Source of the DNA: a virus
Virus record (IMG/VR): IMGVR_UViG_3300032516_000009
Location: 1 to 64,000 of that record
Reading direction: 5' to 3' (one strand)
DNA length: 64,000 nucleotides
A program made the position numbers and the translations under genes. Below, piece after piece: positions 36,401 through 44,093 of the stretch. The stretch's first letter is position 1; each line of letters starts with the position of its first letter. The notes below the pieces were generated by a model. It did not search any database and had not been told where the DNA came from. It saw nothing but the letters and a program-made list of their open reading frames with translations.

Positions 36401-36750
36401 GGATGTTCATTAAGCATATTAACTAGGTCATCACCGAATGCGTTATAAAGTTTGGCCGCCGTGATTGGTCCAATAGATGGTATATTATTGGCTAAGTACG
36501 TGATAATTCCATTCCTGCCTTTTTCCGGAATTACTTCACATGTCTGAGCATGGAATTGTTGTCCGTATGTTGGGTGCTCCTCAAATTCACCACCGTTAAA
36601 TTTAACTTTCAATCCAATGCTAAGATTGGCCCCGGGAAAAGTCCCTTTAATCACAATATTCTTATCAGCTACCTTGGTTTTTAATATGTAAAACCCAGTA
36701 TGTACGTTCGAGAAGATGATACTATCTATTTTTCCTACTATTTCTTCCAT
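33433..36750 (-). CDS. recD2: RecD2-type helicase precursor with intein
   Basis: The 1105-residue precursor loses an intein (428-789) to give about 743 residues, typical for RecD2. The N-terminus has OB-like and helix-hairpin-helix parts (NIPSIGPITAAKLYNAFG, CPGVGFQTADTA). Helicase motifs include GYPGTGKT (349-356, Walker A), VIVDEM/SM (motif II, split by the intein), VGDPAQLPSVG (motif III) and AYACTAHRTQGQEFDFVLLP (motif V). RecD2 is a 5'-3' superfamily 1 helicase acting in repair. It is convergent with the RHH gene. Confidence 0.92.
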   Translation of the reverse strand: MEEIVGKIDSIIFSNVHTGFYILKTKVADKNIVIKGTFPGANLSIGLKVKFNGGEFEEHPTYGQQFHAQTCEVIPEKGRNGIITYLANNIPSIGPITAAKLYNAFGDDLVNMLNEHPEEVAKLDFLTSIQSKIIVEEWKKSNETRTAALFLADLGLNSAQIKSVYTIFGGTTISIVKENPYNLYGCPGVGFQTADTAACKLGIEADDIRRVHALILFVIDDLARSEGHMYCTSDQILEHASKIFARYKLEPFVHGEYVSQSDLYSSINFLKEAGHIHVHNDRIYLYDNWIYESESAECMAEIIRCGSKSLGNLNEILQKFESTRNLILSDEQRNAFFLLEKSRICVVSGYPGTGKTLLISAFVHLFEENNLNYILLSPTGIAAKRLSQMTGRPAFTIHRALGYGYGGEWEFNRGNKYHVDAVIVDEMCLPYKQFVNLADGSKKYIGTIVNSKEQVEVLSYNKKTKKIEPKVVTNWFKYERKNELYKIVLSKTLSHNRTRILRCTGKHKVYMDSGLLKRASDINKEDRVIIHGRFLNSFQESFLLGSLLGDSSISKYGKNKQSCNIRFVHGQLQEDYLKFKANLFHSSIRKCRGGFNKNKFLWTSTTLKIDGLEDIKDLLYLNGRKTITKTWLDRIDAIGLAAWYMDDGQLSKTKTKRSKNPSICAYLHTEGFSKIECRIIVDWLRDKWAVNGSVYRNGSRGHYYIRLTCASSIKFFDIIRPYIIDSMSYKIQGKVGYKIPEFLPYNDTGSYYVQSISTYTPNDQYSKYVYDIEVKDNHNYFSNNILVSNSMVDGNTLYHLISSLSHETILIFVGDPAQLPSVGAGYVLHNLMLNPIIPHVSLTQIYRQEGESDIIKIAHAILSGRDIDISFKKDSEVVFLNFEKNKVIDEMCKITSLMRNNQSNFQVIAPKYDGDLGVNNLNRKLREVLNTQYSANKAAKIKHGACDLYEGDRIMVIKNDYDRMIYNGDVGKVHRISIRDDEVEVRIFNWFDYESGTPRYIDKIFTFNIEEARSVLKVAYACTAHRTQGQEFDFVLLPMTMQYGYMLYRNLIYTALTRAKKKAFIFGDSRAFLFAVNNIRETVRNSSLSDLISECISECTDQSEN
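34384..35469 (-). mobile_element. Intein in RecD2, inserted in helicase motif II (ends SN/S)
   Basis: Residues 428-789 (362 aa), between VIVDEM and SMVDG, right after the catalytic Asp-Glu. It starts CLPYKQFVNLADGSKK, has TGKH (504-507) as block B, homing-endonuclease helices FLLGSLLGDSS (542-552) and GLAAWYMDDGQL (639-650), and ends ILVSN before Ser790. The penultimate residue is Ser rather than His. Confidence 0.9.
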
Positions 36751-36772
36751 CGATATATCAACTTACACTAAA

Positions 36773-37558
36773 TCACACTGTAAGTAACTGCATTAATTGT
36801 TCTTCATTTATAATAGGAATATTGAGTTTCCTGGCCTTCTGCATTTTAGACGAATTAGTATTTGAATCATTGGTAACTAGATATGAAGTACTGGCTGAAA
36901 CGGTTCCCTTAGCTGAGCCGCCAGCTTCCATCACCATTTTTTCTATAAATTTCCTGGGTTTGGATAACTCTCCAGTAATGCAAACCGATTTACCCTTGAA
37001 AGAGCTACCAATAGGTTTTGCGATATTTATTACCGTATTAAGATCAATAATTAGATCTCGCTTGTTGCTGATGCCATCAATAATTTGATTAGCTGTAATC
37101 TCTCCAATATTTGGAATATTTAATAAATCCGATAATTGCAACGATAGTATTTTATTTATACTATCGTGTCCAGCCTGAACAATATCAGTGGCAGTGGAAA
37201 TCCCGAGATTTGTAATATTCAAAGCAGATAAGAAAACCTCCATGGGCATCGACTTATTCTTATGTAATATATCATAGCATTTAGTAGCCATTTTCATCCC
37301 AGAACTATAATCAGATAATTGTTCGACAGTTAGTCTATAGAGATCAGCAATACTATTAACTGCTGGATTATCTGGCTTGGTGAGCGAAGCTATTAGGGCG
37401 TCACCCCAATATAATAACCCAAGACGCTCTACCCAAGCGCTAATTGATCCAGATAATTTTGCCGGACAGGTTTTGGACCGACAATATAAAAAATCACCTT
37501 CAATGACTGTATGAGAAGAACAAACAGGACAAAATTCTGGTATCTGGAATGGATCCAT
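36773..37558 (-). CDS. ligA: NAD-dependent DNA ligase, C-terminal half (Zn finger, HhH, BRCT)
   Basis: The product has 261 residues and corresponds to the C-terminal part of bacterial LigA. It has a four-cysteine zinc finger (CPVC, then CRSKTC), helix-hairpin-helix repeats (LNITNLGISTATDIV, LLNIPNIGEITANQIIDG) and a BRCT domain (SFKGKSVCITGELSKPRK). The adenylation and OB domains are missing here and are encoded separately at 38472-39608 on the opposite strand. The two products must assemble to ligate. T5 is a known phage with a two-gene NAD ligase. Confidence 0.88.
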   Translation of the reverse strand: MDPFQIPEFCPVCSSHTVIEGDFLYCRSKTCPAKLSGSISAWVERLGLLYWGDALIASLTKPDNPAVNSIADLYRLTVEQLSDYSSGMKMATKCYDILHKNKSMPMEVFLSALNITNLGISTATDIVQAGHDSINKILSLQLSDLLNIPNIGEITANQIIDGISNKRDLIIDLNTVINIAKPIGSSFKGKSVCITGELSKPRKFIEKMVMEAGGSAKGTVSASTSYLVTNDSNTNSSKMQKARKLNIPIINEEQLMQLLTV

Positions 37559-37580
37559 GCACTAGTTTACACTAGCGCCA

Positions 37581-38183
37581 TTATTCTTCTTTTTCTTTCT
37601 TCGGCTTCTTAGGTGGAGAGGTCTCTTCCTCTTCTTCTCCCTCGGGCGCCCATTCCTCCGGACCGCCCTCTCCTTCTATCACAACCGGGACCTTCTCTCC
37701 TTCCTCTTCCCCGCCTTCTCCGATAGGAGGTGCTTCCTCGAGAGGTTCTTCCTCAGGGGAAGGAGACATGGGCGGCTCCTCAGGAGACTGCGGATTAGGG
37801 GAAGGCTGCCTTCCTTGTCCCTGTCCTCCTTCGAATGTCATCGATTGTACCATCCGAAGGTCGCCTTTGCTAAACTCTCGTGAGAATTTAGACATTTGTT
37901 CGCCAAGGTCGAGAACCTTCTCAGATATTTCATTCAGATTTTCTAATTCTGATCCGCCAAAGTCCCCCTGTAACCGTGCTAGCTTAGCATAAAGCACGTG
38001 CAGATCCTTCAAAGCATCCGCGATATAGCTATGAACTCGTTGCCATTCTGCGTCCCTATCGACAAACGCAATCCTATTTGATAATTCTCGATTGACTACG
38101 GAAGCCGCTTTCGCCAATATAGACCTCGGCTTTAAAGATTGTTCAACGTCTGTGGCTACTTTATTCAAAATAGAATCAGACAT
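37581..38183 (-). CDS. Hypothetical protein with Pro/Glu-rich tail, between the ligase halves
   Basis: The product has 200 residues. Residues 1-110 are helical (SILNKVATDVEQSLKPRS, YIADALKDLHVLYAKLAR). Residues about 118-200 are a low-complexity Pro/Glu/Gly tail (SPEEPPMSPSPEEEPLEE) ending in Lys/Glu. The segment is richer in G and C than its surroundings because of the Pro/Gly codons. No family is recognised; a virion or assembly role is possible. Confidence 0.55.
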   Translation of the reverse strand: MSDSILNKVATDVEQSLKPRSILAKAASVVNRELSNRIAFVDRDAEWQRVHSYIADALKDLHVLYAKLARLQGDFGGSELENLNEISEKVLDLGEQMSKFSREFSKGDLRMVQSMTFEGGQGQGRQPSPNPQSPEEPPMSPSPEEEPLEEAPPIGEGGEEEGEKVPVVIEGEGGPEEWAPEGEEEEETSPPKKPKKEKEE

Positions 38184-38228
38184 GTTCCCTCATATCATAC
38201 CAACTACCAAAAGGTTAACTGTCTTGAG

Positions 38229-38369
38229 TTATTTTCCAAACCCATCGTTTTTACCCAAATCCCATATCTTATTATATCCATGAGCCTCACGAATCTGAGT
38301 CTCTGTTAATCCAGAAATCTTTTCGACATTATTTTTCCGAAGAGCGGATTCGATAAGCTGGATCTGAAA
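38229..38369 (-). pseudogene. Possible gene remnant (C-terminal end only)
   Basis: On the minus strand 46 sense codons (LIESALRKNNVEKISGLTE, then AHGYNKIWDLGKNDGFGK) end in TAA at 38229-38231. They have protein-like composition, but an in-frame TAG lies just upstream and no ATG/GTG/TTG start is available. It may be the tail of a protein cut off when this segment was rearranged. Alternatively it is chance; confidence is low. Confidence 0.3.
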
Positions 38370-38382
38370 CTATCCTAATAAG

Positions 38383-38419
38383 TTCCCATTGAATGGGAAT
38401 CAACATATTCTTTTATACA
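38383..38419 (+). promoter_or_regulatory. Possible promoter with palindromic operator before ligA N-half
   Basis: TTCCCATT-G-AATGGGAA (38383-38399) is a perfect 8-bp inverted repeat. A -35-like TTGAAT (38389-38394) is inside it, and TTTATA/TATACA lies 17-19 bases downstream (38412-38419). This would drive the plus-strand ligase gene and could be repressed at the palindrome. Both boxes are imperfect. Confidence 0.4.
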
Positions 38420-38471
38420 AAATACAGCAATACATTTTAGATTTTCGATCATTCCGAAAGAACCCATCGCC

Positions 38472-39608
38472 ATGGGTGTAAGTTTCTATATGGATGATAC
38501 CAGAATCAAGGAACTATCCGAAGAAATTAAAGCCGCCAGGTTAGCTTACTATAATCTAAATCCGATCCTAACCGACCAGGCCTATGATGCATTAATAGAT
38601 GAGCTAAAGAAATTAGATCCAAATCATCCGGAGATATTAGCTATTGGGGCTCCGATCACCCAGCATACCATATGGGAAAAAGTTAAACATATTATTCCGA
38701 TGGGGTCTCTAGATAAGGTCAAAACTTCAGATGAATTCAGAAAATGGGCGGAAGATGCCAAAGTTAAAAACTTCTTGATAACCCATAAGATTGATGGCTC
38801 GTCTCTCGAGGTCGTATATAGAGATGGAAAATTAGCGATGGCAGTGAGTCGAGGTGATGGGACCATAGGAGAAAATATTACTGCAAATGCCATCCAAATA
38901 CCGAATCTACCCAAAACTATCGATATAAGAATAGCCGGAACTGACGCAAAAGAGGTAATCATCCGTGGAGAAGTTGTGATGCTGAAAGAGGTGTTCCAAC
39001 GACTCTATGCCTCTGAGTATGCAAACCCAAGGAACACGGCTGCTGGAAAAATACGAGACAAGAAAAATAAAGGGTCCGATTGTGCGAATCTCACATTCAT
39101 AGCATACACAATTATGTGCGATGGAATACCCAAAACTGAATTTTATCGTTTCATATTACTCAAGAATTTGGGGTTTGAAGTTCCAGTATGTCAGGCGGGA
39201 GATATTGACTCGATAATTCAATACCATGAATCAGTCAAGGCAAATCGTGATGCCGTTCCATACGAAATCGATGGCACCGTCATCCGGATAAATGATGTCG
39301 AAACCCAAGAAGCTCTGGGTGATCTCAATATGAGGCCAAGAGGCCAAATCGCATGGAAATTTGACCCCTACATGGGGGTATCAAAAATCGTGAACATTAA
39401 GTGGCAGGTAGGAGCCAGTAACAGTGGAAGGATCACTCCAGTAGCAGTTATCGAGCCAATCAATGTCGGTGGGGTAACAATTACCAATATATCTTTACAC
39501 AATTTGGGAGTATTCAATGAATTAAAATTAAAGAAAGGGGATAAGGTACTCATTAGCAGACGTTCAGATGTGATCCCATACATCGAAGAGAATTTGGACT
39601 CAAAGTAA
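38472..39608 (+). CDS. ligA: NAD-dependent DNA ligase, N-terminal half (Ia, adenylation, OB)
   Basis: The product has 378 residues. Domain Ia (NMN binding) is IKELSEEIKAARLAYYNLNP followed by DQAYDALIDELK. The adenylation site is THKIDGSSL with Lys106, preceded by IPMGSLDKV. Conserved DPYMGVSKIVNIKWQVGASN and the OB-fold end GDKVLISRRSDVIPYIEENL follow. The protein stops exactly at the OB/zinc-finger boundary of LigA. Together with the 261-residue C-terminal half the total is 639 residues, close to a normal LigA. An ATG at codon 7 (38490) is an alternative start. Confidence 0.9.
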   Translation: MGVSFYMDDTRIKELSEEIKAARLAYYNLNPILTDQAYDALIDELKKLDPNHPEILAIGAPITQHTIWEKVKHIIPMGSLDKVKTSDEFRKWAEDAKVKNFLITHKIDGSSLEVVYRDGKLAMAVSRGDGTIGENITANAIQIPNLPKTIDIRIAGTDAKEVIIRGEVVMLKEVFQRLYASEYANPRNTAAGKIRDKKNKGSDCANLTFIAYTIMCDGIPKTEFYRFILLKNLGFEVPVCQAGDIDSIIQYHESVKANRDAVPYEIDGTVIRINDVETQEALGDLNMRPRGQIAWKFDPYMGVSKIVNIKWQVGASNSGRITPVAVIEPINVGGVTITNISLHNLGVFNELKLKKGDKVLISRRSDVIPYIEENLDSK

Positions 39609-39616
39609 CAAAGATA

Positions 39617-40093
39617 TCATTCCATGTCTTCTTTTGACATCGGAATATGCTCCAATACGTCATTCATCCAGTCATCCATAATATTTTCATCCCAAAAGAA
39701 TGGGACCTGAAATTTTTGGCCAGCACCAGATAAAGATACAACCCCACCATCATCATTCGTAAATTTCACGTCCAGCACCTTGATTGGATCTTTCGGGGCT
39801 TCAAAATAACTATGCCTTCTATCATCATCAATGAATCGTTGGAAAAGACTTATTTTATTAAAAATATCATCACCAAACCCTATATTCCCTCTTATGTCAT
39901 CCAAATGTTTGGGATCATCTATGAAATCAGCAAAGGTTTCACCTATTGCACCATAGTCTAAGCAATGCTCACACGAAAGTCTATGCAATATTCGTTTGAT
40001 GTCTCGTGCAACCAATGATTTATCTGGTTTGCGAGACTTTTCAATGCCAGATGCTATACGACGGAGATGATTTATAACCTGACTGGGCTTCAT
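39617..40093 (-). CDS. Protein with the shared MKPSQ N-terminal motif
   Basis: The product has 158 residues. The first 40 (MKPSQVINHLRRIASGIEKS then KPDKSLVARDIKRIL) match the N-termini of the products at 53219-53383 and 60833-61465. The rest differs: acidic, with TNDDGGVVSLSGAGQKFQVP and WMNDVLEHIP. The shared helix-loop-helix start looks like a common module or targeting tag for several proteins of this phage. It is convergent with the ligase N-half, eight bases apart. Function unknown. Confidence 0.6.
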   Translation of the reverse strand: MKPSQVINHLRRIASGIEKSRKPDKSLVARDIKRILHRLSCEHCLDYGAIGETFADFIDDPKHLDDIRGNIGFGDDIFNKISLFQRFIDDDRRHSYFEAPKDPIKVLDVKFTNDDGGVVSLSGAGQKFQVPFFWDENIMDDWMNDVLEHIPMSKEDME

Positions 40094-40118
40094 ACCATTT
40101 TTATCTTAAAAAAAGAAT

Positions 40119-40343
40119 TTATTGATTAAGCATTTTCTCGATATTCTCCAAAGTTTCAAATGACACCATAGTAAGTCGTATTTTCTTGCCCTCTAGAGTA
40201 GATAAAACTATTTGTGGATCAAAAGCAATCTCATCTTCATCTACTATAATAAACCTTCCCTCGTGACTCACAACTGTCCCTTCAACGATAGTTCCAATGT
40301 CCATCCCATGCTTGTATCTACCCCTATCATTATCGAATTTCAT
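40119..40343 (-). CDS. Small hypothetical protein
   Basis: The ATG at 40343 (MKFDNDRGRYKHG) gives 74 residues; the frame can be extended three codons to a GTG. The middle DIGTIVEGTVVSHEGRFIIVDEDE looks like a small beta-barrel with an acidic turn. It lies between nrdJ and the MKPSQ-type gene on the same strand. No function is visible. Confidence 0.5.
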   Translation of the reverse strand: MKFDNDRGRYKHGMDIGTIVEGTVVSHEGRFIIVDEDEIAFDPQIVLSTLEGKKIRLTMVSFETLENIEKMLNQ

Positions 40344-40398
40344 GTCACACACTTAGTGTTGATTTAAAATAATAATAATATACGAAACAAACACCATC

Positions 40399-43176
40399 CT
40401 ACGAACAACCGCTGGATTGTCCGCAAGAGTCGCAAAGGTAACACGCTCCGTTCCTACGCATGATGGAACCACAAACGGCACATGGAGGAGCATCCATGGA
40501 CATGCTCGGTGGTCTAACACTCTGAGACCATTCATGTGATGCATCTTCGACTGATTCTTCTGAATTCACGTTATCAGAAGACCTCTTATTGAGCCCAGTG
40601 ATTTCTCCTCCAAAATACTTAATATCTAACAATTTGAATAAATAATCATATAGACTGTCAGCAAATCTGATCCTAGAATTCTTAGTAAACCCTGATGGGT
40701 CAAATTTAGTATGGGCAAAACTACGAATGAGTTTATCCAATGGTACTCCATATTGGAGAGCAATACTCAATAATTGAGTAAACCCGTCAATGAACCCGTT
40801 CATAGTGGACCCGCTCTTACCAAGCTTAAGGAAAACTTCGCCCAACGCCCCATCAGGATACTCATTCATAATGACGTATCCTTTGCATTCACCGATTTCG
40901 AATCTATGACGGGATCCGTTGCAGTCCTCAGGTAACGGTTTGCGCTGAGTTACGTAAACAGGAGCTATCTCCGTCTTGTTATTTATCTTATCTTGCTTGG
41001 TCTCGAGCGGCTGAGATTTCTTACAGCCATCTCGATAAAGAGCGAGACATTTGATTCCAAGTTTCCACCCCTCCATATAAAGATTCGCTATCTCTTCTGC
41101 TGTGATATTATTAGGGAGATTGATCGTCTTGCTTTGCGCGCAAGTGATCAAAGGCTGGATGGCGGCCATCATTTCCAAATGTGCCATTGGGGATAAATAT
41201 CTCATGGAAGGACCAGTCGGCGCCGCACAATCAAATATTGGGAGATGATCCTGTTGCAGTCCGGGAGCCCCTTCAATATAGCCATTATCTTTAACATATT
41301 CGTATATCGATTCGACTGCATTGTGTGAATATCCAAGCCTGTTTAAAGCATCATGTATGGTGTGATTCACCAAGATTTCCTGTCCACCGCCAACCATTGA
41401 TTTATATGATACTAGCGAATAAGCCGGCTCTATACCAGTGGTATCCATGCCCATCATAAAAGAAGTTGTCCCGAGAGGGGCCTGAAGGGTTGCTTGGGAC
41501 ACGCTGTACCCGAATTTATGTCCCAGTCTTATTACTTCACTCCAGACTTCAGCACTCCTGGAAACTACGTCATCTCCAAGTAAATCTTTATCTATGCCCC
41601 ATCTATCGCATATATTCGCATTGGCTTCCTGATGCATTTTCATAATGCCGAGCATTTCTGATCGATTCTTCTCAAAATCGGGAAATGCACCACGTCTCGC
41701 CGCTAACTTAGACGAAACCAAATATGCATTACCAGTCATCAGACTAGCAAGACGAGCCGCAATTGAGCGGCCTTCATCAGAATCGTACCCATGTCCCAAT
41801 CTCATCAATAGAGCCCCGAGGTTTCCATAATTCAATCCAATAGATCGAAGCTGATGAGTATTCTTAGTAATTGCCTCGGTTGGATATGATGCTTTGTCTA
41901 CAATAATATCCTGAGATACTACGAAGACTCTGATTATGTGCTCGAAATGATCAATCCTCAATTCATCACGATCATTGAAGAATTTAGTTAGATTTATGCC
42001 ACACAAATTGCAAGCTGAATCGTCGATATTTAAAAACTCTGCACATGGATTCGATGATCTAATTTTTCCACTATTAGGCACCGTATGCCAACGATTGATC
42101 GTATCAGTATATTGAATCCCGGGATCTCCACACATCCAGGCTGCCTGAGATATTTCCTTCCATAAGTCCTTGGCCTTATATTTATGGATAACTTCGTTCG
42201 TCAATCTTCCCTTTGTAAACCATTCTTCATCATTTATAACAGCCATCATGAACGAATCAGGTATACTAACTGAATGATTTGCATTCTGATACATCACATT
42301 CTTGTATGCAGAATTTGGATCATCGTATGCTGAACTATATCCTATATTAATTAAATCGTGTGCTCTTTTTTCTTCAACAGCTTTGCATTTAATAAATCCG
42401 GGTCTTCCATCCCTTGTTTCTAGAATATCAGGATGGTCCATATCCAGAACAACTATCTTCGCAGCGTTACGCGTAGCGCCGCCAGATTTCATGGCTCCAG
42501 CAAACTGATCTAAACCACGCATAAATGCAATTGGTCCAGAGGTATACGATCCAGCTGAGATCTTTTCATATGAGGATCTGAGATTCGAAAAATTAGCTCC
42601 GGAACCAGATCCACTCTTAAAGATATTGAGTTCAGTTGATTGGAATGCAATAATTTCATCTAACGAATCACCAACGCTAGAAATAAAGCACGCTGATGCT
42701 ATATGTTTACGTCCTGGTACACCTAAATTAAACCAAACTGGAGAATTGAATGATCCAAATTGATGAAGCATAGCATAAATTAACTCATCTTCATATATTT
42801 CAGCATCAGAATTCGTATCAAAATATCCCTGCTCTTCTCCCCATTCACGTAAACAACTCGCCACCCTGGACAGCATTTGTTTAACTGAATCTTCTCGTAT
42901 TTCATTAATAACTCTAAAATATTTCTCAACGACTATGTTTGTGGTTGTCTGATTCCACCATGATGGAACCTCAACATTCCTTTGTTCAAATTTAATCTCG
43001 CCTTTATCTGATATAATGCGAGCATCAACTCGCTTCCATTCAACAGTATTGAATGGATGCAGTCCTTCTACGGTGAAAAATCTATCCCAATGACCGATGT
43101 TTATCCCTTCGGACAAAGAACTCTCCGGTCGACGTATATTATTCATAATATTAACGATTGCTACGTCGTTTGACAT
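40399..43176 (-). CDS. nrdJ: Class II (adenosylcobalamin-dependent) ribonucleotide reductase
   Basis: The product has 925 residues. The 10-stranded barrel carries ACFISSVGDSLDEI (Cys163, first redox Cys), FKSGSGSGANFSNLR and SSNPCAEFL (376-381, the Asn-Cys-Glu radical site), followed by a second Cys region (SACNLCGINL). The C-terminal CAVCGSIMRRNGACYLCDSC supplies the reducing cysteines. Class II enzymes need vitamin B12 and work with or without oxygen. It supplies dNTPs for phage replication. Its start overlaps the end of holA by 26 bases. No intein is present, although RNR genes often carry one. Confidence 0.93.
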   Translation of the reverse strand: MSNDVAIVNIMNNIRRPESSLSEGINIGHWDRFFTVEGLHPFNTVEWKRVDARIISDKGEIKFEQRNVEVPSWWNQTTTNIVVEKYFRVINEIREDSVKQMLSRVASCLREWGEEQGYFDTNSDAEIYEDELIYAMLHQFGSFNSPVWFNLGVPGRKHIASACFISSVGDSLDEIIAFQSTELNIFKSGSGSGANFSNLRSSYEKISAGSYTSGPIAFMRGLDQFAGAMKSGGATRNAAKIVVLDMDHPDILETRDGRPGFIKCKAVEEKRAHDLINIGYSSAYDDPNSAYKNVMYQNANHSVSIPDSFMMAVINDEEWFTKGRLTNEVIHKYKAKDLWKEISQAAWMCGDPGIQYTDTINRWHTVPNSGKIRSSNPCAEFLNIDDSACNLCGINLTKFFNDRDELRIDHFEHIIRVFVVSQDIIVDKASYPTEAITKNTHQLRSIGLNYGNLGALLMRLGHGYDSDEGRSIAARLASLMTGNAYLVSSKLAARRGAFPDFEKNRSEMLGIMKMHQEANANICDRWGIDKDLLGDDVVSRSAEVWSEVIRLGHKFGYSVSQATLQAPLGTTSFMMGMDTTGIEPAYSLVSYKSMVGGGQEILVNHTIHDALNRLGYSHNAVESIYEYVKDNGYIEGAPGLQQDHLPIFDCAAPTGPSMRYLSPMAHLEMMAAIQPLITCAQSKTINLPNNITAEEIANLYMEGWKLGIKCLALYRDGCKKSQPLETKQDKINNKTEIAPVYVTQRKPLPEDCNGSRHRFEIGECKGYVIMNEYPDGALGEVFLKLGKSGSTMNGFIDGFTQLLSIALQYGVPLDKLIRSFAHTKFDPSGFTKNSRIRFADSLYDYLFKLLDIKYFGGEITGLNKRSSDNVNSEESVEDASHEWSQSVRPPSMSMDAPPCAVCGSIMRRNGACYLCDSCGQSSGCS

Positions 43177-44077
43177 TCTTTACTTCCTCCGATAAACGAA
43201 CGATTTCTAATTCTAGTCCGAGATGAGCAGAATCATCTCCACGCTTGTGTGCGATATCTAAGGCGCATATGATATCTAAACTATGGAGTAAAGATTGTCT
43301 ACTCCACAACCCGACACGCGGCAGTATCACATTCTTGTAAACAAATGGGTGCACGCCAACCCTCTCAATGATACTGTTGATCGGCGTCTTTTCGATTATT
43401 AACGCATCGATTCTTATATATTGCAATACATGACGCTGTAGGTATGCTATAATCCACCCGGTTTCGTCCGCTCTCTCCTGGAGCATATCGTAAAAAGCCA
43501 ACGCCCGATCGGTATATCCCTCGCATATTGCGTCCACAATTCCCTTAGGAGACAACTCAGCAGAAAAGCAAATAAGAGCTTTTGCTATTTCCGGTCTGAC
43601 ACTATCCCCAGAGGAGGTGAGAATCGCCAGCTTACGAATCTCGGATGAGATTTTTCGTAGGCTCTTTCCATGGCTCACAAAAAGGGCACCAGCAACTGGA
43701 CTTAGATCTATATTAAGAGATCTACCCTCATCGAGAATCCATTTTATTATTTGGTTATTAGATTCGAATGTCTTGAATTTTGGAAAATTATGTATTCTTC
43801 TAGCTCTATCATCCTTCAATGCTTTCTCTTTAGATACTAAAATTAATATATCAGAATTACCAAAAGGCAATTCCGGGATCTGATCAACGTTCCAAAGAAT
43901 GAATACCCTGGACTCGCCAGAAAGTGGAATGCTTTGTATTTCATCTAAATACTGAGGTAAATTCGATTCACAATCGAATTGGATAATGCTTCTGATTAAC
44001 GAACTGCATGCTTCATCAAAAGCTGCCCGCTCTTTGAGAAATTCTTCCTCCCCATTAATAATGATAAGAGTGGACAA
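43151..44077 (-). CDS. holA: DNA polymerase III delta-like clamp loader subunit
   Basis: The 308 residues follow the HolA plan: an N-terminal AAA-like domain without a P-loop (IIINGEEEFLKERAAFDEA, YLDEIQSIPLSGESRVFIL, DILILVSKEK). A helical domain follows (HGKSLRKISSEIRKLAIL), then the collar region (GWIIAYLQRHVLQYIRID). Delta opens the sliding clamp. Together with DnaX and HolB in this window it would complete a bacterial-type loader. It lies between holB and nrdJ. Confidence 0.78.
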   Translation of the reverse strand: MSTLIIINGEEEFLKERAAFDEACSSLIRSIIQFDCESNLPQYLDEIQSIPLSGESRVFILWNVDQIPELPFGNSDILILVSKEKALKDDRARRIHNFPKFKTFESNNQIIKWILDEGRSLNIDLSPVAGALFVSHGKSLRKISSEIRKLAILTSSGDSVRPEIAKALICFSAELSPKGIVDAICEGYTDRALAFYDMLQERADETGWIIAYLQRHVLQYIRIDALIIEKTPINSIIERVGVHPFVYKNVILPRVGLWSRQSLLHSLDIICALDIAHKRGDDSAHLGLELEIVRLSEEVKNVKRRSNR

Positions 44078-44093
44078 TGTTCTAAATAATACA

